A DNA stretch of 64,000 nucleotides from an uncultured Cohaesibacter sp. (GTDB lineage Bacteria; Pseudomonadota; Alphaproteobacteria; Rhizobiales; Cohaesibacteraceae), in contig NZ_OY821667.1 of NCBI RefSeq assembly GCF_963682185.1, positions 5,327,033 to 5,391,032 of the forward strand, read 5' to 3'. The notes beneath the pieces are model-generated. The model worked only from the letters and a program-made list of their open reading frames with translations. It was not told where the DNA came from and did not search any database. A program made the position numbers and the translations under genes. This document shows, piece by piece, positions 8,869 to 18,705 of this stretch; within the stretch, counting starts at the first letter, position 1; every line of letters starts with the position of its first letter.

Positions 8869-10800
8869 TCAGTCCTCCTGCAGCCAGACAAGCATGGCAC
8901 CTGCCTCGCGGTTTGCCCAGAGATGATAGGGAACCGCTTTGATTTTCATTTCACTTAAGGTCGGCTTCTCTGTGCTATAAAGCTGATCTTTCTTCTCATT
9001 CACGTCGGCCACTTGCGCCATAGCGGTGATAACAGTGGCGCCGCCAAGCAGGCTATCATCAAACTCGCTATCGAATTTGGCATCTTCACAGAGGCGCAGT
9101 CTCTGGGGCGGAACTCCGATATCCGTTTCCTCAACACAATAAACCACCGGACCACGTTTAAGCGCCACGCGCCCGAAATCTTCCGAAACGCTGGGGTGGG
9201 AATAGATCCTGGTTACAGACATCGGCAGGTGAAGGCGTATCTGGTCACACTTTTGCCATTGACGGCGCAACAGTGCGTAACCTTTCACCATCAATGGTTC
9301 GAGGTCTATCGTTTCACCATTGACCGAAAGGGTCGCGCCCTCGCACCAGCCCGGAATGCGAAGAGCAAGAGTGAAGACATGATCCGCTGAGGGAGTGATG
9401 TCGAGCCGAATATCACCATCCCATGGATAGGCGGTGTCTTGCTTGATTGTCACCGTGTCGTCACCCAGCGCCAGTTCTGCTTCGCTAGCCGCATAGAGGT
9501 GAACCGCCAGCGTATCGGCCCGGCTGGAATAGATATAACTCCCCATGGAAGCAATAAAGCGTGCGATGTTGGTCGGGCAGCAGGGGCAATTATGCCATTT
9601 CCAACGGCGATGCTGACCATGGCTTTCAAGCACATTTTCATAGAAATAATGCTCGCCATCTCGCGCGATCCCCGAAAGCGCGCCGTTATAGGCGACCAGT
9701 TCGAGGATGTCTGTATATTTCGAATTGAGATCCATCTGTGCCATGCGGTGAACCCAGAACCCCAGCGCAATCGCGGCGCAGGTTTCCGCATAGGCCGTTT
9801 CATTGGGCAAATCGAAGTCCCGAGTAAAACCCTCATTATCACCTGAAGAACCGATCCCTCCGGTCACATAAAGCAGCTTGGATGTCATATGCTCAAACAA
9901 GGCCTCAAGCGAAGTCCAGAGGCTTTTATCGGCTGTTTCAAAGGCGAGATCTGCCATTGCGCAAAACAGATAGGTGGCGCGAACTGCATGCCCCTCTACT
10001 TCTGTCTGCTCTCGCACCGGTTTGTGTGCCTGGGAATAGGCATAGGTGTGAAAGACATAATCGTCAGGGTCCTCGCCACGCTTACGGGCTTCCTCGTCAA
10101 AGTAGCTTGGCTGCTGACCACGTTCATCGACAAAATACTTTGATAGTTTCAAATGACGCTCGTCACCGGTTAGCCGGTAAAGCTTGATAAGCGCCAACTC
10201 GATCTCTTCATGCGCATCATAGCCTCGCAGTTTTCCCTCTTCGTTGCCGAAGGTGTCGATGATGTGATCAACCACCTTGAGCATGATATCGAGAAATTGC
10301 TTTTTACCTGTAGCATCGAAGTAGGCAACAGCACCTTCAAGCAGATGCCCCATCGAATACATTTCGTGCAAATCCCTAAGGTTGGTCCACCGCTTTTCCG
10401 GCTCTCGCCGAACGAACCATGAATTGAGGTAGCCATCTGGCATCTGGCCTTCGGCCAGTTTCTCGACAACAGCATCAATCTTGGTTTCTATGTCTGCATT
10501 ACGCTTATATTTGAGCATATAGCTGGCAGCTTCGATCCATTTGCCGAAATCGCTGTCAAAGAAGTGCTGCATCGACAAGCCGGAGGGTTGGATGGGGCGC
10601 GCAAGGGGGCCTGGCGGGCTCTTGAAATCCAGAACTTCTAGGAATTTCTCTTCCTCAAGTCGCATATACTGGGTTGGTACAGTGACATCGCGCACCGTAT
10701 CTTGCCAGCTTTGCCAGAAGCCACCCTTGAAATGCACCTTGGCGTGGTCTGCGGGGACGAAACGCTCGGATGGAAGGGTAAAGGTTGTGTGTTTAGTCAT
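8869..10800 (-). CDS. GH127-family beta-L-arabinofuranosidase-like glycoside hydrolase
   Basis: Cytoplasmic glycosidase of 643 residues with no signal peptide, in the former DUF1680 family. The zinc and nucleophile residues of the family are in place: Glu339 and Cys341 in YAETCAA, and Cys407 and Cys408 in HNCPCCPTN. In the characterised Bifidobacterium HypBA1 enzyme a cysteine of the CC pair is the nucleophile on a Zn(Cys)3Glu site. Known members release L-arabinofuranose from beta-linked arabino-oligosaccharides. The gene lies inside an ABC sugar import operon, which fits degradation of an imported oligosaccharide inside the cell. GH127 also holds proteins of unproven specificity, so the sugar is inferred. 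Confidence 0.92.
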   Translation of the reverse strand: MTKHTTFTLPSERFVPADHAKVHFKGGFWQSWQDTVRDVTVPTQYMRLEEEKFLEVLDFKSPPGPLARPIQPSGLSMQHFFDSDFGKWIEAASYMLKYKRNADIETKIDAVVEKLAEGQMPDGYLNSWFVRREPEKRWTNLRDLHEMYSMGHLLEGAVAYFDATGKKQFLDIMLKVVDHIIDTFGNEEGKLRGYDAHEEIELALIKLYRLTGDERHLKLSKYFVDERGQQPSYFDEEARKRGEDPDDYVFHTYAYSQAHKPVREQTEVEGHAVRATYLFCAMADLAFETADKSLWTSLEALFEHMTSKLLYVTGGIGSSGDNEGFTRDFDLPNETAYAETCAAIALGFWVHRMAQMDLNSKYTDILELVAYNGALSGIARDGEHYFYENVLESHGQHRRWKWHNCPCCPTNIARFIASMGSYIYSSRADTLAVHLYAASEAELALGDDTVTIKQDTAYPWDGDIRLDITPSADHVFTLALRIPGWCEGATLSVNGETIDLEPLMVKGYALLRRQWQKCDQIRLHLPMSVTRIYSHPSVSEDFGRVALKRGPVVYCVEETDIGVPPQRLRLCEDAKFDSEFDDSLLGGATVITAMAQVADVNEKKDQLYSTEKPTLSEMKIKAVPYHLWANREAGAMLVWLQED

Positions 10801-10818
10801 TGTATGTCCCTGAAATTC

Positions 10819-11712
10819 TTATTTAACGGCACCGGCAACAAGGCCGCGCACATAATAGCGTTGAAGGAGAAGAAAGAGCGCAATGCACGGCACCATAGTG
10901 ATGGTGATACCGGCCTGCAGCGCGCCCCAATCAATGATGCCGTAAATGCCGGAGGACACATTCACGAGCATGACAGGCAGTGAGAACTTCTCTTCCTGAG
11001 ACAAGAAGATCAGCGCAGCGAGAAATTCGTTCCAGGAATTGAGGAAAGCGAACATCGCCACAGTGGCTACGCCGGGTAAAGCCAGCGGAAGTGTGATGCG
11101 CCTCATCATGGACCATTGGTTGGCGCCATCGATACGAGCGGATTCAATAAGAGCCTTGGGCACTGCGTCAAAGGCATTGCGCATCATGAAAATCGAGAAA
11201 GGAAGCTGAAAGGTGACATAGATCAGCACCAGTCCGGAAAGAGTGTTGGCCAAATGCAATTTTACGAGAATGAGAAACAGCGGCGTGAGGATCGACTGGA
11301 AAGGGATCATCATGGTCGCCATCGTCAGAATGAAGAGCAGGTTTTGGCCAGGAAAGCGGAACTTCGAAAAGCCATAGCCTGCGGGCACCGAGATCAGCAC
11401 CGTAAGAACCACAGTACCAACCGCCAGATAAACCGAGTTGCCCAAAAAGACCGGCCAGCCCGGACCAACCCCATTGAGGTTGCGGTAATTGTCGAGCGAG
11501 AATGTATGAGGGATAATATTTTGCGGAGATGATAGCGTTTCAGCCGGAAGCTTGAAGGAGTTGGCTACCGACCAAACCACCGGCATGAGAAATACCATGG
11601 CGAGTGCAAAGCAAATGATGATCCAGATGGCATTTTTGACGATTGTTTCGCTATTGCGTGCATCAGTCACGGTGTCGTCGCTTGCGTGATTGGGGAGGGG
11701 TAAGGTGGTCAT
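10819..11712 (-). CDS. carbohydrate ABC transporter permease (MalG type)
   Basis: Inner-membrane permease with about six hydrophobic helices. The EAA loop that contacts the ATPase is ESARIDGANQWSMMRRITLP, followed by LALPGVATV. The start is set to the ATG at 11712 because GGAGGA lies six bases before it; the in-frame ATG at 11718 directly abuts that site. With this start the gene begins 2 bases after the upstream permease stop, showing tight coupling. It pairs with the MalF-type permease to form the heterodimeric channel. Confidence 0.94.
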   Translation of the reverse strand: MTTLPLPNHASDDTVTDARNSETIVKNAIWIIICFALAMVFLMPVVWSVANSFKLPAETLSSPQNIIPHTFSLDNYRNLNGVGPGWPVFLGNSVYLAVGTVVLTVLISVPAGYGFSKFRFPGQNLLFILTMATMMIPFQSILTPLFLILVKLHLANTLSGLVLIYVTFQLPFSIFMMRNAFDAVPKALIESARIDGANQWSMMRRITLPLALPGVATVAMFAFLNSWNEFLAALIFLSQEEKFSLPVMLVNVSSGIYGIIDWGALQAGITITMVPCIALFLLLQRYYVRGLVAGAVK

Positions 11713-11714
11713 GA

Positions 11715-12638
11715 TCATTCCTCCGGGCGGCTGCGCAACAAAGACAGCTGGATTGCACTGATTGCGACAAGGATGACAAGAAGGATAACGGAAAGGGCAG
11801 ATCCATATCCCAGCCTGTAAGATGAAAAGGAGGCGAGGTAGATATTAAAGACGGCCGAAATCGTCGAGTTTTGAGGCCCACCCTGGGTGATGACAAAAAA
11901 CTGGTCAAAAGCGAGCATTGAGGATGTCACGTTGAGGATTAGCGCGAGTAGGATCGAATTGCGCATCAAGGGTACAATCACGCGGAAAAAACGTGAAAAT
12001 GGTCCGGCCCCATCGATCCGTGCAGCCTCGATGACATCGTCGGGCACGCCCTGAAGACCGGTTAAAAGAATAACCATGGTGAAACCAGCCGTTTTCCAGA
12101 CAACCATTAAAATGATCACGGCAAGCGCTGGCCAGAAACTATCGAGAGGCCGCGGGGCGCCATCAACGATGCCGGAGCCAACCAGCAAACGGGCAAAGAC
12201 ACCATTGTCTGGGTTGAGTAGCCACATCCAGAGAGTGGAAGCAGCTCCAAAGCCAATAACCACCGGCATGAAATAGATGGTGCGAAAGAAGCCCGCGCTA
12301 CGCAAGGGACGGTCTACCAGCAGCGCCAGTGGGAACGCGACGACGAACAGCGCGGTCGTTACAAGCACGGTGTAGAGCACGGTAAAGCCCAGAGATTCCC
12401 AAAGCTGTGCTTCGCCGATGGCCTCGCGGTAATTGTCCAGACCGATGAAACTGGGGCGACCAAGAAGCGGCCAATAATGCAGACTCATGTAAAGTGTCAT
12501 GCAAAGAGGCAGCAGGAACAGCACGCCAATGAAGATCATGCTGGGAGTGATGAGCCCAAGACCGAGCCAATCATGAGGCGGTTTGCTCTCTATGATCTCT
12601 TCTTCAAGAGCAGGATCTGAATTAATTGGAGACTTCAT
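11715..12638 (-). CDS. sugar ABC transporter permease (MalF type)
   Basis: About 307 residues with a charged N-terminal tail (SPINSDPALEEEIIESKPPH) and six membrane segments. The EAA motif is EAARIDGAGPFSRFFRVIVP, and the second-last helix contains FFVITQGGPQNSTISAV, typical of MalF/UgpA-like permeases. The ATG at 12638, after TAGGAAT, is preferred over the in-frame TTG at 12644. It lies 121 bp downstream of the binding-protein gene, a gap without a clear terminator. Confidence 0.94.
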   Translation of the reverse strand: MKSPINSDPALEEEIIESKPPHDWLGLGLITPSMIFIGVLFLLPLCMTLYMSLHYWPLLGRPSFIGLDNYREAIGEAQLWESLGFTVLYTVLVTTALFVVAFPLALLVDRPLRSAGFFRTIYFMPVVIGFGAASTLWMWLLNPDNGVFARLLVGSGIVDGAPRPLDSFWPALAVIILMVVWKTAGFTMVILLTGLQGVPDDVIEAARIDGAGPFSRFFRVIVPLMRNSILLALILNVTSSMLAFDQFFVITQGGPQNSTISAVFNIYLASFSSYRLGYGSALSVILLVILVAISAIQLSLLRSRPEE

Positions 12639-12759
12639 TATCAATATTCCTACCTTTGCGCAGGGTCATTTGGCCCAATGCAGCATTGGAGGCAAAGAGG
12701 GGGAATCCGCACCCAAAATCAGACATATGGATGCGGATTTCTTAGGAGCAAGTTATGAC

Positions 12760-14004
12760 TTACGGATTGGTACGATCCAAAATTTTCTGGAAATCGCCCT
12801 GAGTCTTCGAAATGGCACCGTCAATATCACCCTCAAAGATCGCGGTCTGGATCAGGTTGAGGAATGGGCCGGTGCGGCTAACGAAGAGTTCATCGGAGGA
12901 GAAGGTGTAAGGCGTGCGGCCGTCACCAAGTGCCTCATAAGCAATCAGGTTACGTTTGTCGAAATTCTTGTAGGCTTCTTCAGCAAGATCGATACGAGAA
13001 GGCATGCCGGATTCTTCGGTGATCAAAACCTGCATATCAGGTTGTAGGTAGAAGTCGATAAAGTCGAGCATAAGGGCTTTCTTATCGACGGAAATACCTG
13101 ACATGAGCGAAATGGTGTCACCACCTGCAAAACTTGAAACGCCGCCGTTCGGACCCGGGATCTTTGCAATGTCGAAGTTGACGTCCGGAAATTTGTTGGT
13201 CAACAAGTTGACGATGTAAGAACCTGACATCAAGATGCCAACCTTACCCGAAGCAAAGGCTTCAACGGCGCTATTCCCATTGCCGGAACGGGAGGTCGGA
13301 TGAATGGCGCCTGCTGTCCACATATTGTTATAGGCGGCAAGGGTCTCGCGCATGGCTTCGGTGTCGACGGTTGCCTCACGACCATCATCGGAAAGGATGT
13401 CAGCGCCCGCAGCCCATATGTGCGGCATGAAATCATAGATCAGCCAGCTGCCTGAATTGGCTACAAAGTAAAACCCGTAGGTGTCGTCGCCCAGTGCGCT
13501 GATTTTGTCCGCAGCAGCGGCCATCGTTTTAACTGAGGAAAAAGCCTCTTTGGCATCAACGCCAGCTTTGGAAAAGAGGTCCGTATTATAGGCGATAACA
13601 GAGGCATCGGGCAGAAAAGGCACGCCGTATTTCTTGCCTTCATAGCTCGCCAGACGAATGTGCGATGGAGACAGGGACGCAGCGTATGGTTTGCTATCAA
13701 TGAAATCTGAAATGTCTTCGAGCGTGTTGTTGACAGCAAAGGTTGGAACATAAATTAGGTCAAGGGCTGCCGCTTCGGGTGCGCTGCCGCCAGCAAGGGC
13801 TGCTCCGAGCTTTGGAACCATCTGTTCAGCGACGATTGGGACAACTTTGATGGTGTCATCGTGGCTTTCATTATACAGCCCCGCAAGCTTCTCAAGAATA
13901 CTGGCGGATGAGGTGCGGACCCAGATGGTCGCTTCTTCTGAACTGGCTGGAACTGCAGCGGTGAGGGCAGCGGCCACGACCAGAGAACTAATAAAAATTT
14001 TCAT
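12760..14004 (-). CDS. extracellular sugar-binding protein of ABC transporter (family 1)
   Basis: Periplasmic receptor of 414 residues. The signal peptide is MKIFISSLVVAAALTAAVPA, with probable cleavage near ASSEEA. The mature protein carries the solute-binding family 1 signature region (SGNGNSAVEAFASGKVGILM) and a PGPNGGVSSFAGGDTISLMS block. It is the first gene of the minus-strand operon that continues with two permeases, the GH127 enzyme and the ATPase, so its ligand is probably an arabinose-containing oligosaccharide. Transcription should start in the shared gap with the GntR gene. Confidence 0.93.
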   Translation of the reverse strand: MKIFISSLVVAAALTAAVPASSEEATIWVRTSSASILEKLAGLYNESHDDTIKVVPIVAEQMVPKLGAALAGGSAPEAAALDLIYVPTFAVNNTLEDISDFIDSKPYAASLSPSHIRLASYEGKKYGVPFLPDASVIAYNTDLFSKAGVDAKEAFSSVKTMAAAADKISALGDDTYGFYFVANSGSWLIYDFMPHIWAAGADILSDDGREATVDTEAMRETLAAYNNMWTAGAIHPTSRSGNGNSAVEAFASGKVGILMSGSYIVNLLTNKFPDVNFDIAKIPGPNGGVSSFAGGDTISLMSGISVDKKALMLDFIDFYLQPDMQVLITEESGMPSRIDLAEEAYKNFDKRNLIAYEALGDGRTPYTFSSDELFVSRTGPFLNLIQTAIFEGDIDGAISKTQGDFQKILDRTNP

Positions 14005-14405
14005 AGTATGAACCCCGTTGGATGGTGAAGCTTTGACGCTTTTTTGCGTTCTTGTTCTTTCACGTTATCGTCCTTCAGAGATTTGTCTACTCCATGTCGA
14101 CAAAAAATATTTTTGAAATATTTTCTCTTTCCTTGTTCTTTTTCATCTCACTACAATGGTCGGAACAGTTCTGTTTGAGAATGGATAAATCTATGATATA
14201 TCGTCGAAATCGCAGGAAATTTGATATGAAAACTCGGATGGTGGACGTTGATTTTCAACACAACAAGCGGCATTTTTGATTGAGGTAATTTGTAAAATAA
14301 ATTATTATAAGTTGTAGAAAACTGGTCTGACCAATCAATTTTATCCACAATGTTTCCCACATCCATATTGGTCTGACCTATTACCAATTTAAGAATCGAG
14401 CAGGA
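14005..14405. other. divergent promoter region, sugar operon and GntR gene
   Basis: A 401-bp AT-rich gap separates the oppositely oriented binding-protein and GntR genes. It holds two GntR-type operator boxes (14323-14379). A 75-codon frame at 14052-14279 is low-complexity and phenylalanine-rich and has no family resemblance; I do not count it as a gene. Confidence 0.6.
14323..14379. promoter_or_regulatory. two FadR/GntR-type operator boxes
   Basis: TGGTCTGACCA (14323-14333) is a perfect 11-bp palindrome and TGGTCTGACCT (14369-14379) matches it at 10 of 11 positions. Their centres are 46 bp apart. Known FCD-type GntR regulators bind TGGTnnnACCA-like palindromes, so these are probably sites for the regulator starting at 14406. 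Repression would cover both its own gene and the divergent sugar operon. Confidence 0.75.
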
Positions 14406-15122
14406 ATGAAGAGAAGATCGATACCGGCCCTAAGAGCCCTTCCCACGCAAGGTCGAAGTGAGCAAGTGATAAAAGCGCTCGCCAAATACATCTCTCGCCA
14501 GAAGCTTGTTCCTGGCGATCGACTGCCACCGGAAAGGGACCTCGCTGCAGCGCTTGGCGTGGCGAGAACCAGCATACGGGAGGCCGTCAGTCAGCTCACT
14601 GCCCTTGGCGTTCTCGAGCCGCGAGTCGGATCGGGAACCTTCCTTTTGCGTGCCGTCACCTCAGACACCGTTTATATGCCACTTATGCTCAATGCAGATG
14701 GGGTTGAGGATATTTTGCTCAAGGCACTTGAAGTGCGCAGGGGGATCGAAATTGAGGCCTCCAAGGCAGCATCAAAGCGGCGCACGGAGTCAGATCTTCT
14801 TCGTATGGAAGCGGCGCTCATTCATATGGAGAGCCTGTTTCACCCCGAGGGTGGAAGCGGTGAGGCTGACTTTCAGTTTCACTTGACGATCTATGAGGCA
14901 TCACACAATCCGCTGATCAGTCAGTTATTGCAGCAATTTCGTAGCTTGTTCGAACGTTTCTGGACCAATCCATACGGGCGCTCCGACTTTGCCGCTGCAT
15001 CCTTCCCCTATCACCGCACCCTGTTTGAGGCGATCAGAGACCAGGATCCGGTCGCAGCCGAAGAGGAAACCCGCAAGCTGCTGGACTCTGTCGAGCACGA
15101 CATCATCTCCATGAAACCGTAA
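14406..15122 (+). CDS. GntR-family (FCD subfamily) transcriptional regulator
   Basis: This 238-residue regulator has an N-terminal winged HTH (residues ~18-85: VPGDRLPPERDLAAALGVAR, then TSIREAVSQLTALGVLEPR, with VGSGTF wing) and an all-helical FCD ligand domain. The metal-binding pattern of FCD proteins is visible as DFQFHLTIYEASHNP, FPYHRTLFEAI and the late VEHD. FCD regulators usually respond to sugar acids or organic acids. It is divergent from the arabinoside import operon and two matching operators lie just upstream. The AGGA lies directly before the ATG, an unusually short spacing, so translation may be weak. Confidence 0.93.
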   Translation: MKRRSIPALRALPTQGRSEQVIKALAKYISRQKLVPGDRLPPERDLAAALGVARTSIREAVSQLTALGVLEPRVGSGTFLLRAVTSDTVYMPLMLNADGVEDILLKALEVRRGIEIEASKAASKRRTESDLLRMEAALIHMESLFHPEGGSGEADFQFHLTIYEASHNPLISQLLQQFRSLFERFWTNPYGRSDFAAASFPYHRTLFEAIRDQDPVAAEEETRKLLDSVEHDIISMKP

Positions 15123-15402
15123 GAGTGCCAACAAGAAGCGCATACTTTATGGAAATCTGCCTTACAGACATAAGGGCGCCTGCAGGGTATTCTCCTTCGT
15201 TCTTTATCAGTCTGAAGGGGTAAAGGTCTGAGCAACCCCAATTGAACAAATAGTTTTACTCGGATGTTGCAACGCAGGATCACACCAAGTCCAGACAGAT
15301 CCTGAAGAAGAGGATGCTTTTCCTTTGACGAAGGTTCGCTTTATCTAAATTTTTGCAATCCTCGCGCAATCTATAAGCAATATGAGAGGGCGAGGAGAAG
15401 CC

Positions 15403-16071
15403 ATGCGTATTTTACTTGTCGAAGATGAAGCTGAACTTGCCAACATGATTGTTGGAGCACTTTCACGAAATGGTATGGTCGTAGACCATGCTGACAATCT
15501 CGCGCTTGCAGAAGAAGCCCTCAGGAGCAATGTCCATGAAGCCGTTATTCTGGACCGGGGCCTCCCTGATGGAGACGGTCTTACTCTGCTCGACCAGATT
15601 AAAAGCCAGCAAACAAGAATTCCAGTAATCGTGTTGTCTGCTCTTGGGTCACTTGATCAAAGAATTGAGGGATTGGACACGGGCGCTGATGACTATCTCG
15701 CCAAACCATTTGCGTTTGATGAGTTGTTGGCCCGTTTGCGGGCACTCGTGCGTCGCCCTTCAGTCGTTCAAAATGACAAGATAAAGATCGGCAGACTTGT
15801 TTTTGATCGTGAAAGCAGGGCTGTCGAAATTGAAGGGGAAAATCAAATTTTGCCCAGAAGAGAATTCCTCGCACTAGAAGCTTTGATCCAACGCTCAGGG
15901 CGGGTGGTGACAAGAGAGACGCTTGAACAAGCTGTATATGGTTTCGACGATGAAATCGCCTCCAACACTTTAGATGCTCATATTTCTCGCCTCCGTCGTA
16001 AACTTGCCCCAGCGCTAGTGGAAATTCACGCAATGCGCGGCATTGGTTATCTATTGCGAGCAAAGAAATGA
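15403..16071 (+). CDS. two-component response regulator, OmpR/PhoB family
   Basis: The protein has 222 residues from the ATG at 15403 (GAGGAGAAGCC upstream); an in-frame ATG at 15382 lacks such a site. The receiver domain has the acidic pocket VEDE (residues 6-9), phosphoacceptor Asp51 in AVILDRGLPDGDG, and the conserved Lys in DDYLAKPFAFDEL. A C-terminal winged-helix DNA-binding domain ends HISRLRRKLAP...GIGYLLRA. The stop overlaps the ATG of the histidine kinase by 4 bases, so the two are translated together. The operon continues with an RND efflux pair, its likely target. Confidence 0.95.
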   Translation: MRILLVEDEAELANMIVGALSRNGMVVDHADNLALAEEALRSNVHEAVILDRGLPDGDGLTLLDQIKSQQTRIPVIVLSALGSLDQRIEGLDTGADDYLAKPFAFDELLARLRALVRRPSVVQNDKIKIGRLVFDRESRAVEIEGENQILPRREFLALEALIQRSGRVVTRETLEQAVYGFDDEIASNTLDAHISRLRRKLAPALVEIHAMRGIGYLLRAKK

Positions 16072-17417
16072 AACTGTTTTCCGAGGCTTTGGTTTCAAAG
16101 CTGGCTCGCCGCTTTATTCTCGTGCAATTCGTCTCGTTATTCATTGTAGCCGGTGGCATATTGTTTTTGTTGCCAGCCCCAGATGCTCGAACGTTTGTGC
16201 TCGATAAAGACATTCTTCTCCAGATCTCAAAGTGTATTGACATTCAGGATGATAAGTTGACCTGTCACGCCGATGAGAATTTGGCGGCCGTGATGAAGGA
16301 TTATCCCAATTTCTGGTTCTACGCACGTAATGAGCCCGGTAATTACATGCAATATGGCCCGATTCCTAAGAAGGTGAGTTCCTTCATTGGCAAGATACCC
16401 GAGGTTACTTATGCCAATTTGAGCTGGAGAGACGCCTCTCCGAAACATAGCCTTATTGCACTTAAAGTCCCTACCGCCTCCGGCATCATCGCAGTCGCCT
16501 CTGGCGGCGGTCCGTTTTATGACCCCATGGAAAGCCGCACCCAAAAGCTAAATCGCTTTTTTGTTAGTCTGCTTACCTTCATGGCTGTCCTGACGGCTCT
16601 GATTACTCCAATTCTCCTGCGCAACGAGCTGAAGGGAGTTGCTCGTGTCGCCGAGGAAGCCACTCATATCGATGTAGACCGCCGAGGCTCTCGACTGACA
16701 GAGACCGATGTTCCTCTTGAAATGCAGGGGTTGGTAAGGGCCGTAAACATGGCACTTGCGCGCCTTGATGAGGGATTGGAGAAGCGGCAACGTTTTTTGG
16801 CGGCGGCTTCTCATGAATTACGCACCCCCATAGCGATCTTGACCACGCGTATAGAAGTCATGCCAGACAGTCAAATCCGAGATCGGCTCATGCTGGATAT
16901 CGCCCGCTTGTCTTCGCTCGCAAACCAGTTATTGGACCTAGAAAGGCTTGATGGTGATCATATTAGGCTAATGCGGATTGATCTGCGGGAAATCGTGTCA
17001 CAGGTGAGTATCGATATCGCTCCTTTGGCCATCGCAGCCGGCGCTGACATTTCTCTGGATGTGCCTGACGTTCCCGTTATCATCGACGCCGATTTACAGG
17101 CCATCGAGCGCGTCGTTACCAATCTGGTGCAAAATGCAATTTCGTACAGCGGAGAGGGGGCCTTGGTAGAAATTGAAGTGGCGCTTCCTGCTGAGATACG
17201 CATTCGCGACAATGGCCCAGGCATTGCCCCTGCCGATAGGAACCAGATCTTCGAACCCTTTGTCAGAAAGGCAAACGGTGGAGCCGGTGCCGGTCTCGGA
17301 CTCAACCTCGTAAAAGAGATAATGGATCGCCATAAAGGCTCGATACATGTAGTGGATTCTGAAATGGGAGGGGCCGAATTCATTGTCCGCTTTCCGGCCG
17401 TGGCCTCGCATGCCTGA
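16068..17417 (+). CDS. sensor histidine kinase
   Basis: Membrane kinase of 449 residues. An N-terminal membrane segment (FILVQFVSLFIVAGGILFLL) and a second one around residue 165 (LLTFMAVLTALITPILL) bracket a ~130-residue periplasmic sensor. A HAMP-like linker precedes the dimerisation domain with phospho-accepting His249 (AAASHELRTPIAILTTRIE). The ATPase domain shows N box LVQNAISYSGEGALVEI, G1 IRDNGPGIAP, F box IFEPFVRK and G2 GAGLGLNLVKEIM. It pairs with the overlapping response regulator. The stimulus is unknown; efflux genes next door suggest a toxic compound or envelope stress. Confidence 0.94.
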   Translation: MKLFSEALVSKLARRFILVQFVSLFIVAGGILFLLPAPDARTFVLDKDILLQISKCIDIQDDKLTCHADENLAAVMKDYPNFWFYARNEPGNYMQYGPIPKKVSSFIGKIPEVTYANLSWRDASPKHSLIALKVPTASGIIAVASGGGPFYDPMESRTQKLNRFFVSLLTFMAVLTALITPILLRNELKGVARVAEEATHIDVDRRGSRLTETDVPLEMQGLVRAVNMALARLDEGLEKRQRFLAAASHELRTPIAILTTRIEVMPDSQIRDRLMLDIARLSSLANQLLDLERLDGDHIRLMRIDLREIVSQVSIDIAPLAIAAGADISLDVPDVPVIIDADLQAIERVVTNLVQNAISYSGEGALVEIEVALPAEIRIRDNGPGIAPADRNQIFEPFVRKANGGAGAGLGLNLVKEIMDRHKGSIHVVDSEMGGAEFIVRFPAVASHA

Positions 17418-17523
17418 AGGGGGCGAGCAAAAGAAAGTTCGATCCTTTTAAATCTGCGCAATGTTATCGCAATCTTCCCAATCGAAAACACCGATAGAGA
17501 CATTCCAACTATCGGAAACTTCG

Positions 17524-18702
17524 ATGATTGAAATAGTAAAAAGAAAAAGAATATCCAAACTTTTACCAAGATTTCCCGCGGTTCATATTGCGTCTTTGCT
17601 GCTGGTCGGATTGGGGGTTCTCCTGCCGAACACAGGTTACGTCATACCCTCAAAAAGTGCCGTCGCTTCTGCAGAAAAAGAAACTGCAACAACCAGTGAA
17701 GCGGCGGCAAAACTGCTTGATCCGTTGGAGGTCGTGCAGGTCACCCCAAGGGACCTGATCGATCCGCTGCCAATCTCAGGTGACATCAAACCCATTCGGA
17801 AGGCCACAATCTCTGCTCAGGTTGGAGGTCTAGCCGAGGCCGTAAATTTCGAACCTGGAGACAAAGTGCACAAAGGCGATGTCTTGCTCCAAATCGAAAC
17901 GGATGATTTGGAGCTAACCCTCAGACAGAAAGAAGCTTCGCTCGCAGGCCAGAAGGCAGAATTGTCTTCTGCGCGTTCGAATTTAAACCGGGCAAAGGAA
18001 TTGGCCAAACGCAATGTGGCTTCTCAGAAAACACTCGAACAGGCAGAGAGTTCGGTTGCAAGCTTGATGGCCGATATCGATGCCGCCCAAGCTCAGGTTG
18101 AAATAGCCCAACTCAACCTGGATCGAGCCGTGATCCGCGCCCCATTTTCCGGCACTGTTGTAAGCCGCTCTGTAGAGCCAGACCAACTTGTGCAGTCAGG
18201 TGCGGCTCTTTTCGAAATGATCGATCTTTCAATGGTTACGATGGAAGCAATGGTTCCTCTGAGCGACACACTTTCCTTGCGAGTCGGCCAGAAAGCAGAA
18301 TTGTCCCTACCGCAAAATCCGGAACAGAAATTTGACGCAAAGATAAAAAGGATCAATGCCCAAGCTGAGGCAGGAACCCGCTCGGCCATTGTTTATCTCA
18401 CGATTGACAACCCACATGAAACTCTGCGGGCAGGCATGTTTATGACTGGCTCCATTGCGCTGAAGGTCTCTAGGCAAACTATTGCGATACCTAGAACGGC
18501 CATCTTCGAAGAAGGAGGGGAGCAAGCCGTTTTAATCATCCGGGACGGTGTGGTTCATCGAACGCAGGTGGCAACAGGGTCTTCATGGGATATGGGAAAT
18601 CTGGTCGAAATTAACAGCGGATTGCACAAGGGCGATGTGGTCATTGCTCAGCCCCTGGAGGGGCTCTCTGTTGGCGATCAAGTTCACATCAAAGGAAACT
18701 GA
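17524..18702 (+). CDS. RND efflux periplasmic adaptor (membrane fusion protein)
   Basis: Adaptor linking an inner-membrane RND pump to an outer-membrane channel. The N-terminal hydrophobic anchor is HIASLLLVGLGVLLP. The two lipoyl half-motifs are AQVGGLAEAVNFEPGDKVHK and LNLDRAVIRAPFSGTVVSRS. Between them lies an alpha-helical hairpin (residues ~100-170, rich in Ala, Glu, Lys and Leu). Beta-barrel and membrane-proximal domains follow. The ATG at 17524 with GGAAAC upstream is preferred; an in-frame ATG at 17461 would add 21 residues and has no ribosome-binding site. The pump gene begins 3 bases after the stop. No outer-membrane channel gene is present nearby. Confidence 0.92.
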   Translation: MIEIVKRKRISKLLPRFPAVHIASLLLVGLGVLLPNTGYVIPSKSAVASAEKETATTSEAAAKLLDPLEVVQVTPRDLIDPLPISGDIKPIRKATISAQVGGLAEAVNFEPGDKVHKGDVLLQIETDDLELTLRQKEASLAGQKAELSSARSNLNRAKELAKRNVASQKTLEQAESSVASLMADIDAAQAQVEIAQLNLDRAVIRAPFSGTVVSRSVEPDQLVQSGAALFEMIDLSMVTMEAMVPLSDTLSLRVGQKAELSLPQNPEQKFDAKIKRINAQAEAGTRSAIVYLTIDNPHETLRAGMFMTGSIALKVSRQTIAIPRTAIFEEGGEQAVLIIRDGVVHRTQVATGSSWDMGNLVEINSGLHKGDVVIAQPLEGLSVGDQVHIKGN

Positions 18703-18705
18703 TCC

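Noticed and set aside
14052..14279. 75-codon plus-strand frame between the sugar operon and GntR gene
   Set aside because: Low-complexity, phenylalanine-rich sequence in a promoter region, with no domain.
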